The notes: generated by a model not told the origin, from the letters alone. A stretch of DNA of 23,719 nt from CAYMST01 sp964393115 (GCA_964393115.1 CAYMST010000047.1:1-23719); one strand, 5' to 3'. Shown: positions 1 through 8,410, counted from the stretch's first letter. Numbers and translations: made by a program.

Positions 1-564
1 ATTTAAATAAAGCAAAAAATAACTAATATTTATAAAAAATAGCATTAAATTAATTGTAGAATCCTCTTTCAAATCAACTCCTTTAATATAACACTAACAA
101 CCAAGGCATTACAGATCTATTTTTAAAAACAACACCCTATAGCAGATTAAAAGTCAAAACATATGATCATTGGGCACGAGAACAAGATCATCACATGCCC
201 CTAGCAAAACGTTATTTTTATCCACTTGTCATTAGGACATACAACAAAATAGTTTCACATATTAACTAATGAGCTTACCAAGCTTTTTTCATGCCCGATA
301 TTTGGAAAAGAAACGGCTTACCTCACAGAGTAACACGCTCTGGTATATCGTTCCTGAAAAGGAAAATTCTCAATGTACCGGTAGCAGCGCATACAAGATT
401 ATTCAAATGAGTAGCGATATGCCATTTGTACGAAAACAACGACGTGTATTTTGCTGCTGTTTATTCCTTCATCTTGGTTAAAAAGCCATATTTTAGTATT
501 CAAAGGCACATTTTTAATTAGAAAAAAACACAACCGAAAACTAATACACCTTTATATACGATGA

Positions 565-891
565 AAAGGTATTTGGTGCCCCAAAGTCATTCATAGACAT
601 GATGAACACCCTAGATTAGTCCATAGCGCAAACCACCAAGAAAAAGTTTTCAACGAAAAGGGACGAGCTGAACGTATTGACCTAGTGTCAAATCCATCCT
701 CCACATATACCGAGCTTATCACTGACCAACCATACGATGAATGGGTAGAGCTACTATATGTACCTACATTAGGAACCAAAATGAGCTTTCTAAGCTATTT
801 TTATGGCCATTACGCGATCTTTTTAGAGGAGATAAAAAGTAAACTTCCACCTCATTTTCCCTTCCAAAAGCCAACATCTAAAAATCGATAA
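565..891 (+). pseudogene. Possible decayed cupin-like coding remnant
   Basis: An open frame runs from a stop at 562-564 to TAA at 889-891, about 108 codons, with no ATG; the first usual start would be GTG at 685, in mid-domain. The translated stretch reads ...AERIDLVS... followed by DQPYDEWVELL. This resembles the ERIVS...YDQPEDEWVvLL core of small bacterial cupin proteins. Near the end, GHYAIF and PT loosely align with the family's GDyl.I...PT segment. The downstream histidine expected for metal binding is not in place and there is no N-terminal start, so if the resemblance is real this is a broken gene. It is a by-eye match only and could be chance. Confidence 0.28.
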
Positions 892-1010
892 AAGACCTAT
901 TTCCATCGTTAAGCTAAATCTTAAATTAGAACATTTTTAGCCAAAAATATGCGTTTTCACCATATACCGAACTAAAAAAACACACAAACACATCATTTTT
1001 AGAAGTATTA

Positions 1011-1052
1011 TTTGGATTTTTAATGAAATCATGCATTCTTTATGAATCCAAA
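1011..1052. promoter_or_regulatory. 42-nt imperfect palindrome upstream of the eCIS operon
   Basis: Arms TTTGGATT (1011-1018) and AATCCAAA (1045-1052) are perfect inverted repeats. Inside them lie a 2-nt internal loop and a second pair of arms, TAATGAA (1021-1027) and TTCTTTA (1036-1042), matching at six of seven positions around an 8-nt loop. The centre lies about 125 bp before the first ATG of the operon. No U-run follows on either strand, so an intrinsic terminator is unlikely. A dyad operator or a structured 5' leader is the better guess. That role is inferred; only the symmetry is seen. Confidence 0.4.
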
Positions 1053-1157
1053 AAATTATTAGATAAATCACAATAAGTAATCGACCAACTTTTCGTGATG
1101 TAAGATTTTGGAATAGTTAATAGTAGGCAATACCAACCAAAAAGCCGACCAACACTA

Positions 1158-1748
1158 ATGATTCGTAAAACGCTTGAAGTTCTTCGGAACGAATTGCAAT
1201 ATTTCATGGATTTGAGAGATCCGGGTAATCTGATTGCTCCGAATGTCGTCATTTCCAACTTGCTCAATCAAGAGGGCAAGACCGCTTTCAATGAAAGTAG
1301 CGGCGATACGTCAGGCCATTTTCTGGTAATGACGTTGGTGAATATTGCCCAAGAAAATCACCGTAAACCACCGGCACGCCAAAAGGAAATAGCGGGTCAA
1401 AAACTGGGGAAAACAAACCCTGAAATCAATCTTAACTTATACGTCCTCTTTGCCGCAGATTCGGCTTCTCAGTACGAAACCTCGTTGGCACTGATTTCGG
1501 ACGTAATCGGATTCTTTCAAGCTAAACCTTATTTCGACAAGAGCAATACGCCGTCATTACCAACTTCCATCCAACGAGTAACTGCGGACCTTCAAAGTTT
1601 GTCTTTTGAGCAGCAAAACTATCTCTGGGGGCTCCTGGGAGCGAAATATATGCCTTCAGTCATTTATAAGCTCCGCACCATTTCTATTGACGAGGAGCAG
1701 TTGATCAATGTGAGTAGTCCAATTCAAACCATTGATTTTTTGACGTGA
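1158..1748 (+). CDS. pvc16-like: eCIS tail terminator / cap protein (Pvc16/Afp16-like, DUF4255)
   Basis: This 196-residue protein has the features of the Pvc16/Afp16 N-terminal domain family (DUF4255). It opens with an amphipathic helix (MIRKTLEVLRNELQYFM). A central LNLYVLFAAD strand is followed by a helix (YETSLALISDVIGFFQ), a pattern shared with phage tail terminators, and a C-terminal strand starts near YKLRTISID. In characterised eCIS particles, members of this family form a ring that stops tube and sheath growth and caps the distal end. The gene is first in the operon, whereas in Photorhabdus PVC clusters the equivalent comes late. The next gene starts one base after its stop, so the two are almost certainly translated together. 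No signal peptide is present, as expected for a particle assembled in the cytoplasm. Confidence 0.88.
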   Translation: MIRKTLEVLRNELQYFMDLRDPGNLIAPNVVISNLLNQEGKTAFNESSGDTSGHFLVMTLVNIAQENHRKPPARQKEIAGQKLGKTNPEINLNLYVLFAADSASQYETSLALISDVIGFFQAKPYFDKSNTPSLPTSIQRVTADLQSLSFEQQNYLWGLLGAKYMPSVIYKLRTISIDEEQLINVSSPIQTIDFLT

Positions 1749-1749
1749 T

Positions 1750-2895
1750 ATGAGGACTTCTTACAAAAAACTGTTCAACATCGAAATGTCGCACGACTAC
1801 TATGCTACACGTGCTGATTTCATGGATCTAGAGGTAGTCCCGACAGCTACTTGCCAACAACTTCTAAGAGATCATGGGTTGCTCTTCAGGCAAAGTATGT
1901 TAGGCATCCAAATCTTGTATGAAGAAGACAATACTCAAGAAACATCTACCCCGCTTCGGCTTCTGGCTAGCGATCAGTTCAAACTGACATTTTTGGTCAA
2001 GGTAAAGAATAAAGACTTCTATGGGTTTTCTGACTTACCGATGTCCTTTAGACATCCCAAGCTATTTTACTGGAGTAACCTAGTCGACAACGCAAGACGT
2101 GATGACCTTTATCTAACGACTAATATCTCAACTGGAAGTAGCGAAACCGTTGTTTACAATAGATCTACAGTCAACTGGTCTGGAACTTCTGAAAAAGAAG
2201 CCATAAACATATCTATTAAGGATATATATGGAGATAAAATTGTCAGTTCTAAAGTAGAAACTGAGGACGGAAGTTTTGAATGCCAACTCAACCTCAAAGG
2301 CTATCCTGCGGGAAAATATGAGGTTTATGAAGATGACACACCTGTATCAGTGCTTTATGTATCCGATGAGCTAAACACCTCGTCATTACTTGGCCTGATT
2401 GAAATATACCTGGACGAACTAGTGCCTTCGGAAAATCTACTATTTGATGAAGGTACTGTTTCTCCTAAGGACTTTTTAATTCATTTTGGCGCTCGAGAGA
2501 CGATATGGAAATACTTCGTTATTCTAAATAATATCGAAAACGATCCCGGTTTCGCCATCACCTACAACGATTCAGAAGAAGAGTCACCATATCCTGAAGA
2601 GGTTGTTTTTAAAACTCCAGAAGAAGACGTGGAGAACTCAGTAGTTGATCAATATGGAGAGGACAGGGTATTGGTCTTCGAAGCAAATGAAGCCATGCCT
2701 TTTTATGAAAGCCCCAGATTGGGAATAAGTCTGAATAAAGTCAGCACGGTGAGCATTATGGACGATAGTGATGAGCCCGAAGAAATGACGACCACTGAAG
2801 AAGTGATCAAAAACTTACCCAACGCCTCGTTTTTTGGCCTTAAGCCAGATACCGAAAGCGACAAAGTATATTCCGAAATATATGTTTATGTATAA
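1750..2895 (+). CDS. Unrecognised eCIS-locus protein, 381 residues; candidate cap adaptor
   Basis: I do not recognise a family. The protein is acidic and looks mostly beta-stranded. It starts MRTSYKKLFNIEMSHDYYAT, has an Ig-like or carboxypeptidase-regulatory-like middle (about residues 135-205, with INISIKDIYGDKIVSSKVET and LKGYPAGKYEVYEDDTPVSV), and ends in a Glu/Asp-rich region with EEMTTTEEVIKNLPNASFFG. The segment LKGYPAGKYEVYEDD resembles the last strands of a small beta-sandwich. No signal peptide or membrane segment is seen. It sits between the terminator gene (1-bp gap) and the sheath gene (20-bp gap). From that position and my recollection that the Algoriphagus AlgoCIS particle has a cap adaptor, I infer a structural role at the cap end. 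A cargo or accessory role is the alternative. Confidence 0.6.
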   Translation: MRTSYKKLFNIEMSHDYYATRADFMDLEVVPTATCQQLLRDHGLLFRQSMLGIQILYEEDNTQETSTPLRLLASDQFKLTFLVKVKNKDFYGFSDLPMSFRHPKLFYWSNLVDNARRDDLYLTTNISTGSSETVVYNRSTVNWSGTSEKEAINISIKDIYGDKIVSSKVETEDGSFECQLNLKGYPAGKYEVYEDDTPVSVLYVSDELNTSSLLGLIEIYLDELVPSENLLFDEGTVSPKDFLIHFGARETIWKYFVILNNIENDPGFAITYNDSEEESPYPEEVVFKTPEEDVENSVVDQYGEDRVLVFEANEAMPFYESPRLGISLNKVSTVSIMDDSDEPEEMTTTEEVIKNLPNASFFGLKPDTESDKVYSEIYVYV

Positions 2896-2915
2896 TAACT
2901 TAATCTGACCAATAC

Positions 2916-4913
2916 ATGGCCACTTACAAAACTCCCGATGTCTATGTGGAAGAGGTTTCCCTCCTACCACCATCAGTAGCAGAAGTTGAAACTGCTATCC
3001 CTTGCTTTATAGGGTATACCGAAAAGGCAAAACACATCTCCGACGATGATCTGCTGATGAAAGCAAAGAAGATCACTTCGTTAGTGGAATACCAACAGTT
3101 CTTTGGTGGCGAAGCCCCCATAGATTCCGTTACCGTCACAGTGAACTCGTCCAATAGCCCTATTTCGGCTGACCTTACGTCGAAATACTACATGTACGAC
3201 AGCCTTCGACTCTTCTTTGACAATGGAGGAGGTAAATGCTACATCGTCTCCGTAGGAAAGTATTCGGATAACAAAATTGAGTATGGTGCCTCAGCTCCAG
3301 AATCAGGATTAAGAGGAGGCCTAGAAGTTCTGAAAAGGCAAGACGAACCAACCATCATTCTTTTCCCTGATGCCGTTTTACTCACTTCTAGTAGCGACCT
3401 TTATAAACTACAGCAACAGGCCTTACTACAGTGTGCCAACTTACAAGATCGAGTAGTCCTTTGTGACTTGCTGAATACAGCAACGCATGAAAACGACTCT
3501 ACGAACTTTGATGCGGATATCGCAGACTTTAGAAGTAAAATAGGTATTAACAATTTGAAATATGGTGCTGCATACACCCCTTGGGTAAAAGCAACACTAA
3601 CCAAATCGATCTCCTACACAGACCTGACGATCGAAAGAGAAGGCTCTGGCACTATCACCTTAAAATCACTTACTTCGGATAAAGACATAGCTCAGTTGAT
3701 TGACAACATGGACTATGCTTATGATTTAGAGTCTGACCTTACCACTAAGCTTATTGACGCCGTAACAGGCACTACCGGTAAGACGCTGAATGATTTCTTT
3801 CAAGAAAAAGTGGATACTTATAAATCCGATATTCTTGATGGCTCAGACCTATCCGGCCTAGACGAACTTTACAAAGTGATTGATGACTTGGCCGCTGCGA
3901 TCCTTTTGTATGACAGCACGCTGTCTGCGATTGTGGATGACCCAAGCATGCAGATTCAGGAATACAATGTCAAAGCTGATCTAGCCAACACGCTAGAGCA
4001 ATTTGATATCGTGGACAACATGCAGCAAGTCATTTATTACGTCAAAGCGGTAGGCAGAACGCTCTCAGCAAGTTCCGTAGTTACAGACTGGTCATTGCTC
4101 ACTACTGGAGCAGACTATACCACCATAGAAACCGAAATAACAGACTTTAGAACAGACGCCGAAAAGGGTAAGCGCGTATATGACGTACTGGTGGCTGCTT
4201 TCTCGGAGTTTAATAGCGCTGTGTATTCGCTTATCGGTTCGTCAAATGCTCAGGCATCCATCTTCGATAGTGCGCTTTATGATGCATTCAACACATACAA
4301 AGCGATTATTGATATGGCAAAAAGCGAATTAACAGAGTTACCGCCTAGTGGTGCTATCGCTGGAACCTACGCTTATGTGGACAATTTAAGAGGAGTACAT
4401 AAGGCACCAGCAAACGTGAGTCTATCTTCTGTTTCAGGACTTACCGTTAATATTGACGCAAAAGAACAAGAAGACCTAAACGTCGATGTCAGCGCTGGTA
4501 AATCAATTAACGCCGTACGTTTCTTTACTGGAAAAGGCATATTGGTCTGGGGAGCAAGAACGCTAGCAGGTAACGATAACGAGTGGAAATATGTCTCGGT
4601 ACGACGCTTCTATAACATGGTAGAAGAATCCATCAAGAAGTCAACGTATTGGGCAGTATTTGAGCCAAACGACGCGAACACATGGGTGCGTATCAAAGCC
4701 ATGATTGAAAATTACCTCCGGGAAAAATGGAAAGAACAAGCCTTAATAGGTGCGTCCCCAGAAGATGCCTTTTTTGTAAAAGTAGGCTTAGGTGAAACCA
4801 TGACTGCTCAGGATATTTTGGAAGGCAGAATGATTGTCGAAATTGGAATGGCAGTAGTCAGACCGGCAGAGTTTATCATCTTGAAGTTCTCACACTTCAT
4901 GCAGGAATCATAA
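2916..4913 (+). CDS. pvc2-like: Contractile sheath protein (Pvc2-like) with large helical insertion
   Basis: The 665-residue product has both hallmarks of the phage/eCIS sheath family. The N-terminal region has MATYKTPDVYVEE, then IPCFIGYTEKA (about residues 28-38), and the FDNGGGKCYIVSVG motif at 101-114. The C-terminal subdomain (about 525-665) begins FFTGKGILVWGARTL and contains VRRFYNMVEESIKKSTYW and WKEQALIG, ending in the strand MAVVRPAEFIILKF that takes part in sheath handshakes. Between them, roughly 230-485, lies a long insertion that looks mainly helical and is poor in family motifs; in related sheaths such insertions face outward. This is the only sheath gene in the window, whereas PVC clusters carry several. 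The start has an A-rich upstream and no Shine-Dalgarno sequence. Confidence 0.95.
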   Translation: MATYKTPDVYVEEVSLLPPSVAEVETAIPCFIGYTEKAKHISDDDLLMKAKKITSLVEYQQFFGGEAPIDSVTVTVNSSNSPISADLTSKYYMYDSLRLFFDNGGGKCYIVSVGKYSDNKIEYGASAPESGLRGGLEVLKRQDEPTIILFPDAVLLTSSSDLYKLQQQALLQCANLQDRVVLCDLLNTATHENDSTNFDADIADFRSKIGINNLKYGAAYTPWVKATLTKSISYTDLTIEREGSGTITLKSLTSDKDIAQLIDNMDYAYDLESDLTTKLIDAVTGTTGKTLNDFFQEKVDTYKSDILDGSDLSGLDELYKVIDDLAAAILLYDSTLSAIVDDPSMQIQEYNVKADLANTLEQFDIVDNMQQVIYYVKAVGRTLSASSVVTDWSLLTTGADYTTIETEITDFRTDAEKGKRVYDVLVAAFSEFNSAVYSLIGSSNAQASIFDSALYDAFNTYKAIIDMAKSELTELPPSGAIAGTYAYVDNLRGVHKAPANVSLSSVSGLTVNIDAKEQEDLNVDVSAGKSINAVRFFTGKGILVWGARTLAGNDNEWKYVSVRRFYNMVEESIKKSTYWAVFEPNDANTWVRIKAMIENYLREKWKEQALIGASPEDAFFVKVGLGETMTAQDILEGRMIVEIGMAVVRPAEFIILKFSHFMQES

Positions 4914-4943
4914 TTTTTTCAACCAACTTATAAAATAACCAAA

Positions 4944-5372
4944 ATGGCATATCCAATACCAGGATTTCACTTTAGTGTAGAATGGGGAGGAAGCAACCTG
5001 GGCTTCTCAGAAGTATCTGGACTTAACATAGAAAAGCAAGTCATCGAATACCGCGACGGACTTAGTCCTGAGTTTTCAACAGTAAAAATGCCGGGCATAG
5101 CCAAATACGGAAACATCACTCTTAAAAGAGGTGTCATCAAAGCAGATAACGAGTTCTTTGACTGGCTAAACACCATCAAAATGAACACGGTTGAAAGACG
5201 TGATTTGATCATCAGCCTACTCGATGAGGAACATAATCCTGTGATGGTTTGGACTGCAAAAAATGCGTGGCCTACCAAAATCGAGTCTCCTTCCCTCAAA
5301 GCCGATGGCAATGAAGTAGCCATCGAGTCTATTGAAGTGGTACATGAAGGATTGAATATCGAAAACGGATAA
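4944..5372 (+). CDS. pvc1-like: Major inner-tube protein (Pvc1-like, gp19 family)
   Basis: A 142-residue protein of the T4 gp19 / eCIS tube family, which stacks as hexameric rings to form the rigid tube driven into the target. Visible family features are the opening FHFSVEWGG, the FSEVSGL...IEYRDG segment (about 22-40), the ITLKRGV hairpin (about 57-63), the FFDWLNTI helix and the closing VAIESIEVVHEGL strand. Length is normal for the family. It follows the sheath gene after 30 bp and precedes a second tube paralogue by two bases. It is probably the main building block because it matches the consensus more closely than the second copy, but which copy is more abundant is an inference. Confidence 0.94.
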   Translation: MAYPIPGFHFSVEWGGSNLGFSEVSGLNIEKQVIEYRDGLSPEFSTVKMPGIAKYGNITLKRGVIKADNEFFDWLNTIKMNTVERRDLIISLLDEEHNPVMVWTAKNAWPTKIESPSLKADGNEVAIESIEVVHEGLNIENG

Positions 5373-5374
5373 TT

Positions 5375-5821
5375 GTGGGGATATTCCAGCCGGCGACCGG
5401 TTTTCACTTTGCGGTAGTTTTCGAAATTTTCCCTCAGACAGACAAAGACCTCCGCTTTCAGGAGGTCAGCGGCATCGCTCAGGAATTGGGCACCGAAGAA
5501 TTGGCTGAAGGAGGAGAAAACAGGTTTTCACATGCTTTGCCAACGAAGACAAGCTATCAAAACCTAGTGTTGAAAAGAGGCTTATTCATTGGCTCCGGGA
5601 TAATCGCCTGGGCAAGAAAAGCCATCGAAAACATGGATATCCAACCGACAAATGCTACGGTTACCTTGCTAAATGAAATGCACTTACCCATCGCGGCCTG
5701 GTACGTAGTCAACGCGTATCCGGTCAAGTGGTCTTTCTCCAATTTCAATGCGCAGGAGAACTCCATCGTCGTCGAAACCATCGAGTTTAAATACCAATAT
5801 TTCAACTCATTACTGGTGTAA
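5375..5821 (+). CDS. pvc5-like: Second inner-tube protein, baseplate-proximal tube (Pvc5-like)
   Basis: This 148-residue tube paralogue has the same fold order as its neighbour: TGFHFAVVFE, LRFQEVSGI, LVLKRGLF and IVVETIEFKYQYF. A longer loop (GTEELAEGGENRF) replaces the RDG segment. In PVC, the matching Pvc5 protein forms the tube layers joining the spike to the main tube, and I infer the same role here. The start is GTG at 5375, two bases after the preceding TAA; no in-frame ATG occurs before residue 62 (MDI), deep inside the domain, so the non-ATG start is well supported. No Shine-Dalgarno sequence is present, so translation is probably coupled to the gene before it. Confidence 0.9.
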   Translation: MGIFQPATGFHFAVVFEIFPQTDKDLRFQEVSGIAQELGTEELAEGGENRFSHALPTKTSYQNLVLKRGLFIGSGIIAWARKAIENMDIQPTNATVTLLNEMHLPIAAWYVVNAYPVKWSFSNFNAQENSIVVETIEFKYQYFNSLLV

Positions 5822-5823
5822 AT

Positions 5824-5982
5824 ATGCCTATTGAAATACGCGAATTAGTCATAAAAGCATCAGTCACATCTGACGACGACGGTAAAAAACGACGGGGTAA
5901 AAACAATGTAGATCAAGGAGCCATCGTCCAGCAATGCGTGGATCAAGTGCTCCAGATACTAAAAGAAAAAAGTGATCGATAA
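5824..5982 (+). CDS. pvc6-like: Small DUF5908 protein (Pvc6-like)
   Basis: A 52-codon gene begins at ATG 5824, two bases after the second tube gene, and ends with TAA at 5980-5982; its last base is the A of the next gene's ATG. The product starts MPIEIRELVIKASV, the conserved opening of DUF5908 proteins, followed by a Lys/Arg/Asp-rich linker and a C-terminal amphipathic helix (IVQQCVDQVLQILKEK). DUF5908 genes recur at this position in Bacteroidota eCIS clusters, and PVC/Afp have a small gene 6 at the same place. Function is unknown; a role as chaperone or helical plug bound to the tube or the adjacent adaptor is possible but only inferred. It is easily missed by length cut-offs. Confidence 0.85.
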   Translation: MPIEIRELVIKASVTSDDDGKKRRGKNNVDQGAIVQQCVDQVLQILKEKSDR

Positions 5983-6668
5983 TGGACTTTGGCTTTACCA
6001 AAGAGGCGATTCAAAAGCTTGAAATTAAAAGTTACAAAGACAAGCAGTTTACGGAGCTGGAAGACACGTTTGCCGTGCAGTACAACCCGTCAGAATACAA
6101 TCTGTCCTACGAAGTAGAATGGGAATCTGAGCAAGCAAACGGAGAAACCAACAGTGAACAGATTTTCAAAGGGATCAAGCCTTCAGACTTATCATTGAGC
6201 TTTACGCTGGATGGCACTGGTGCTTCCGGTGAGAAAATCGATGTTCCTGAAACGCTAGAAAGGTTTTTGGATATCGCTAATAACTACAAAGGAGATAAGC
6301 ATCAACCGAGATACCTTCAAGTACTTTGGGGAACGCTGGATTATAAAGGTGTACTGAAAACTGTAGGCATCAATCATACTTTATTTCAGCCCGATGGTAA
6401 ACCGCTTCGTGTAAAACTTGATGTTTCGCTAGCCAGTTGTAAAGACGCCGAAACACAAGTCGCCGAAGATCAGCCTGAATCACCGGACATGACTCATTAT
6501 CGCACCGTCAAAGACGGTGACACTTTACCCATGCTTTCTTATGAAATCTATGGTGATATTAAGTATTACCTCGATTTGGCAAAAGTCAATAAGCTATCCA
6601 ATTACCGAAAGCTAAAAACAGGCACAAAACTCGTTTTTCCACCCTTAAAGGAAGTAGAAGATGAGTAA
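5982..6668 (+). CDS. pvc7-like: Tube-spike adaptor with LysM domain (Pvc7-like, CIS_tube family)
   Basis: The 228-residue protein belongs to the contractile injection system tube/adaptor family. Its N-terminal part (about 1-155) has FAVQYNPSEYNLSYEVEWE and the strand LSLSFTLDGTG, then RYLQVLWGTLDYKGVLKTV. A LysM domain follows (about 172-222), with YRTVKDGDTLPMLSYEIYGD and a final GTKLVFPPL. In PVC and Afp the equivalent sits between tube and spike, and LysM is thought to be used there as a structural clamp, not for peptidoglycan binding. It overlaps the gene before by one base and the spike gene after by eight, indicating coupled translation and stoichiometric assembly. Confidence 0.92.
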   Translation: MDFGFTKEAIQKLEIKSYKDKQFTELEDTFAVQYNPSEYNLSYEVEWESEQANGETNSEQIFKGIKPSDLSLSFTLDGTGASGEKIDVPETLERFLDIANNYKGDKHQPRYLQVLWGTLDYKGVLKTVGINHTLFQPDGKPLRVKLDVSLASCKDAETQVAEDQPESPDMTHYRTVKDGDTLPMLSYEIYGDIKYYLDLAKVNKLSNYRKLKTGTKLVFPPLKEVEDE

Positions 6669-8406
6669 CAGTCGGGTATTGGATCGAGACAGTTCTACAG
6701 ATGTAGTCACGCTCGAAGTAACAATCGGTGGTGAAGAATTTAGCTACGGCAAACGCGTCAAGTACATTTCAGTAACTAGAGAACTCAATCGTATTCCAAG
6801 GGCAAAAATCATCTTTCTAGATGGCGATGCGGCCAAAGAGAATTTTGAGCTTAGTGAATCTGAGGCTTTAGTTCCTGGAAAGGAAGTCCAGATCAAAGCA
6901 AGTTTTAACAACAATAACGAATCCATTTTTAAAGGTGTCATCGTCGGGCATAGTATCAAGATGCGCAGCGAACAGCCTTCTACCTTGATTCTGGATTGTC
7001 GGGACGAAGCGTTTAAGCTCACCTTAGGACGGAAGCGAAAGTTCTTTTACGAATCTTCCGACGGTGATATCATGGAAGAAATCATCAGTGAATATGGTCT
7101 AACCGCGACAGTTGATGATACTAAAACAGAACACCTGACCATGGTGCAATCGGGCGCTACGGACTGGGACTTTATCCTAAGTCGATCAGAAGTAAACGGA
7201 ATGGTAGTCAACGTGACCGATGGTGAAATAAAGATTGCCAAACCCAATGATGAGGCTAAACCTGATCCTAATTTGGTGGCTGGAGCAAACATCCTGGAGT
7301 TTGAAGGCGAAATCGATATGCGCCCTCAGATGGAATCGGTTGTGGCTAAGTCCTGGGACATGGCTAATCAGTCACTCTTAGAAGCAGAGGGAAAAGACCA
7401 TCCTAATAAACACGGGAATTTAGAGACTTCAGATTTGGCTTCAAGCAATGGGTTCGAAGAGTGCAATTATTTCCACACGGGAAACCTTAAGCAAGAAGAA
7501 CTTCAAAGCTGGGCAGATGCCCAACTCACCAAAAGCAGACTGGCTAAAGTGAGGGGACGAGTTAAGCTCAGAGGATACGACAAAATCCTCCCTGATCAGA
7601 CGATTAGTCTTGACGGACTGGGAGGACGATTTAACGGGACTGGCTATGTCAGCGCGGTAAGACACGAGCTTTCCGAAGGCAATTGGCATACAGACGTGGA
7701 GCTTGGTTTAGATCCTGACTGGTTCGTAGAGCAACAAGAAGTAAGTGAAAAACCTGCAGCCGGACTCCTTCCCGGTATACAAGGCCTACAAATTGGGGTC
7801 GTCACACAACTGCAAGAAGATCCGGACGGTGAGCACCGTATCAGAGTAACGTTGCCTATGATAGACAGTGAAGGTGAAGGCATTTGGGCGCGTATTGCTC
7901 TGTTAGATGCTGGTGAAAACCGGGGTAGCTTCTTTTACCCTGAAGTGGGTGATGAAGTAGTAATTGGTTTTCTGCAAGGAGATCCTCGCGAAGGGATCAT
8001 ACTAGGGATGCTAAATAGTTCTGCAAAACCTGCCCCTGTCGAAGGAGCTGATGATAACCACGAAAAGGGTTTTGTCACTAGAAGTGGGATGCGTGTATGG
8101 TTTCATGACGACGACAATAGCATAACGATTGACACTCCAAACGGTAACCAAATGGTGATGTCAGAAGCAGAAGGTTCTGTGCTCATTACCGACGAAAACG
8201 CTAACAAAGTCGAGCTAACATCTGATGGTATTTCTCTGGATAGTCCAGGTGATATCCAAATCAAGGCGAGTGGTGATGTCAACATACAAGGAAACAACGT
8301 CGAGATAAACGCTGCTAAGCAAATGGTAGCCAAAGGCACCGCGGGAGCAGAATTTTCTTCCTCTGGCACGAACACGATCAAAGGAGCAATGGTCGAAATA
8401 AACTGA
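6661..8406 (+). CDS. pvc8-like: VgrG-like central spike (Pvc8-like)
   Basis: A 581-residue spike protein. Residues about 1-350 resemble the gp27-like hub (VKYISVTRELNRIPRAKIIFLDG; TLILDCRDEAFKLTLGRKRKFF; ATDWDFILSRSEVNGM). Residues about 373-456 form the gp5-type OB-fold (IGVVTQLQEDPDGEHRIRVT, FYPEVGDEVVIGFLQGDPRE, ILGMLNSS). From about 480 the chain becomes short repeated strands (SITIDTPNGN, ISLDSPGDIQIKASGDVNIQ, NNVEINA), which is the trimeric beta-helix needle. In the assembled particle the trimer forms the piercing tip on which the PAAR protein sits. No C-terminal effector domain follows the needle, so this is a structural and not an evolved VgrG. Confidence 0.95.
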   Translation: MSNSRVLDRDSSTDVVTLEVTIGGEEFSYGKRVKYISVTRELNRIPRAKIIFLDGDAAKENFELSESEALVPGKEVQIKASFNNNNESIFKGVIVGHSIKMRSEQPSTLILDCRDEAFKLTLGRKRKFFYESSDGDIMEEIISEYGLTATVDDTKTEHLTMVQSGATDWDFILSRSEVNGMVVNVTDGEIKIAKPNDEAKPDPNLVAGANILEFEGEIDMRPQMESVVAKSWDMANQSLLEAEGKDHPNKHGNLETSDLASSNGFEECNYFHTGNLKQEELQSWADAQLTKSRLAKVRGRVKLRGYDKILPDQTISLDGLGGRFNGTGYVSAVRHELSEGNWHTDVELGLDPDWFVEQQEVSEKPAAGLLPGIQGLQIGVVTQLQEDPDGEHRIRVTLPMIDSEGEGIWARIALLDAGENRGSFFYPEVGDEVVIGFLQGDPREGIILGMLNSSAKPAPVEGADDNHEKGFVTRSGMRVWFHDDDNSITIDTPNGNQMVMSEAEGSVLITDENANKVELTSDGISLDSPGDIQIKASGDVNIQGNNVEINAAKQMVAKGTAGAEFSSSGTNTIKGAMVEIN

Positions 8407-8410
8407 TAAA

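Larger units (their letters stand above)
1..1157. other. AT-rich leader region without a convincing intact gene
   Basis: This 1.1-kb stretch is visibly more AT-rich than the rest of the window. It carries only short frames on either strand (for example 269-481 and 591-779) that match no family I know and lack coding character. It separates the eCIS operon from whatever lies to the left and should contain the operon promoter. I looked for the Bacteroidota promoter pattern (TTG about 20 bp before TAnnTTTG) and found no match good enough to report. The two structures worth noting, a possible decayed cupin-like frame at 565-891 and a palindrome at 1011-1052, are listed separately. Confidence 0.6.

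Noticed and set aside
269..481. 70-codon + strand frame in the leader
   Set aside because: No recognisable family, Cys-run and low-complexity ending, located in AT-rich non-coding DNA; no support beyond being open.
1095..1120. Bacteroidota promoter candidate near TAAGATTTTG
   Set aside because: Spacing within the -7 element does not fit TAnnTTTG and no TTG lies at the expected distance upstream.
1..1157. CRISPR array, tRNA or rRNA in the leader
   Set aside because: No regularly spaced repeats, no cloverleaf-like segment and no conserved rRNA stretch found by eye.
4967..5407. 146-codon minus-strand frame opposite the tube gene
   Set aside because: Its full extent is explained by the well-supported tube gene on the other strand; the translation shows no domain.
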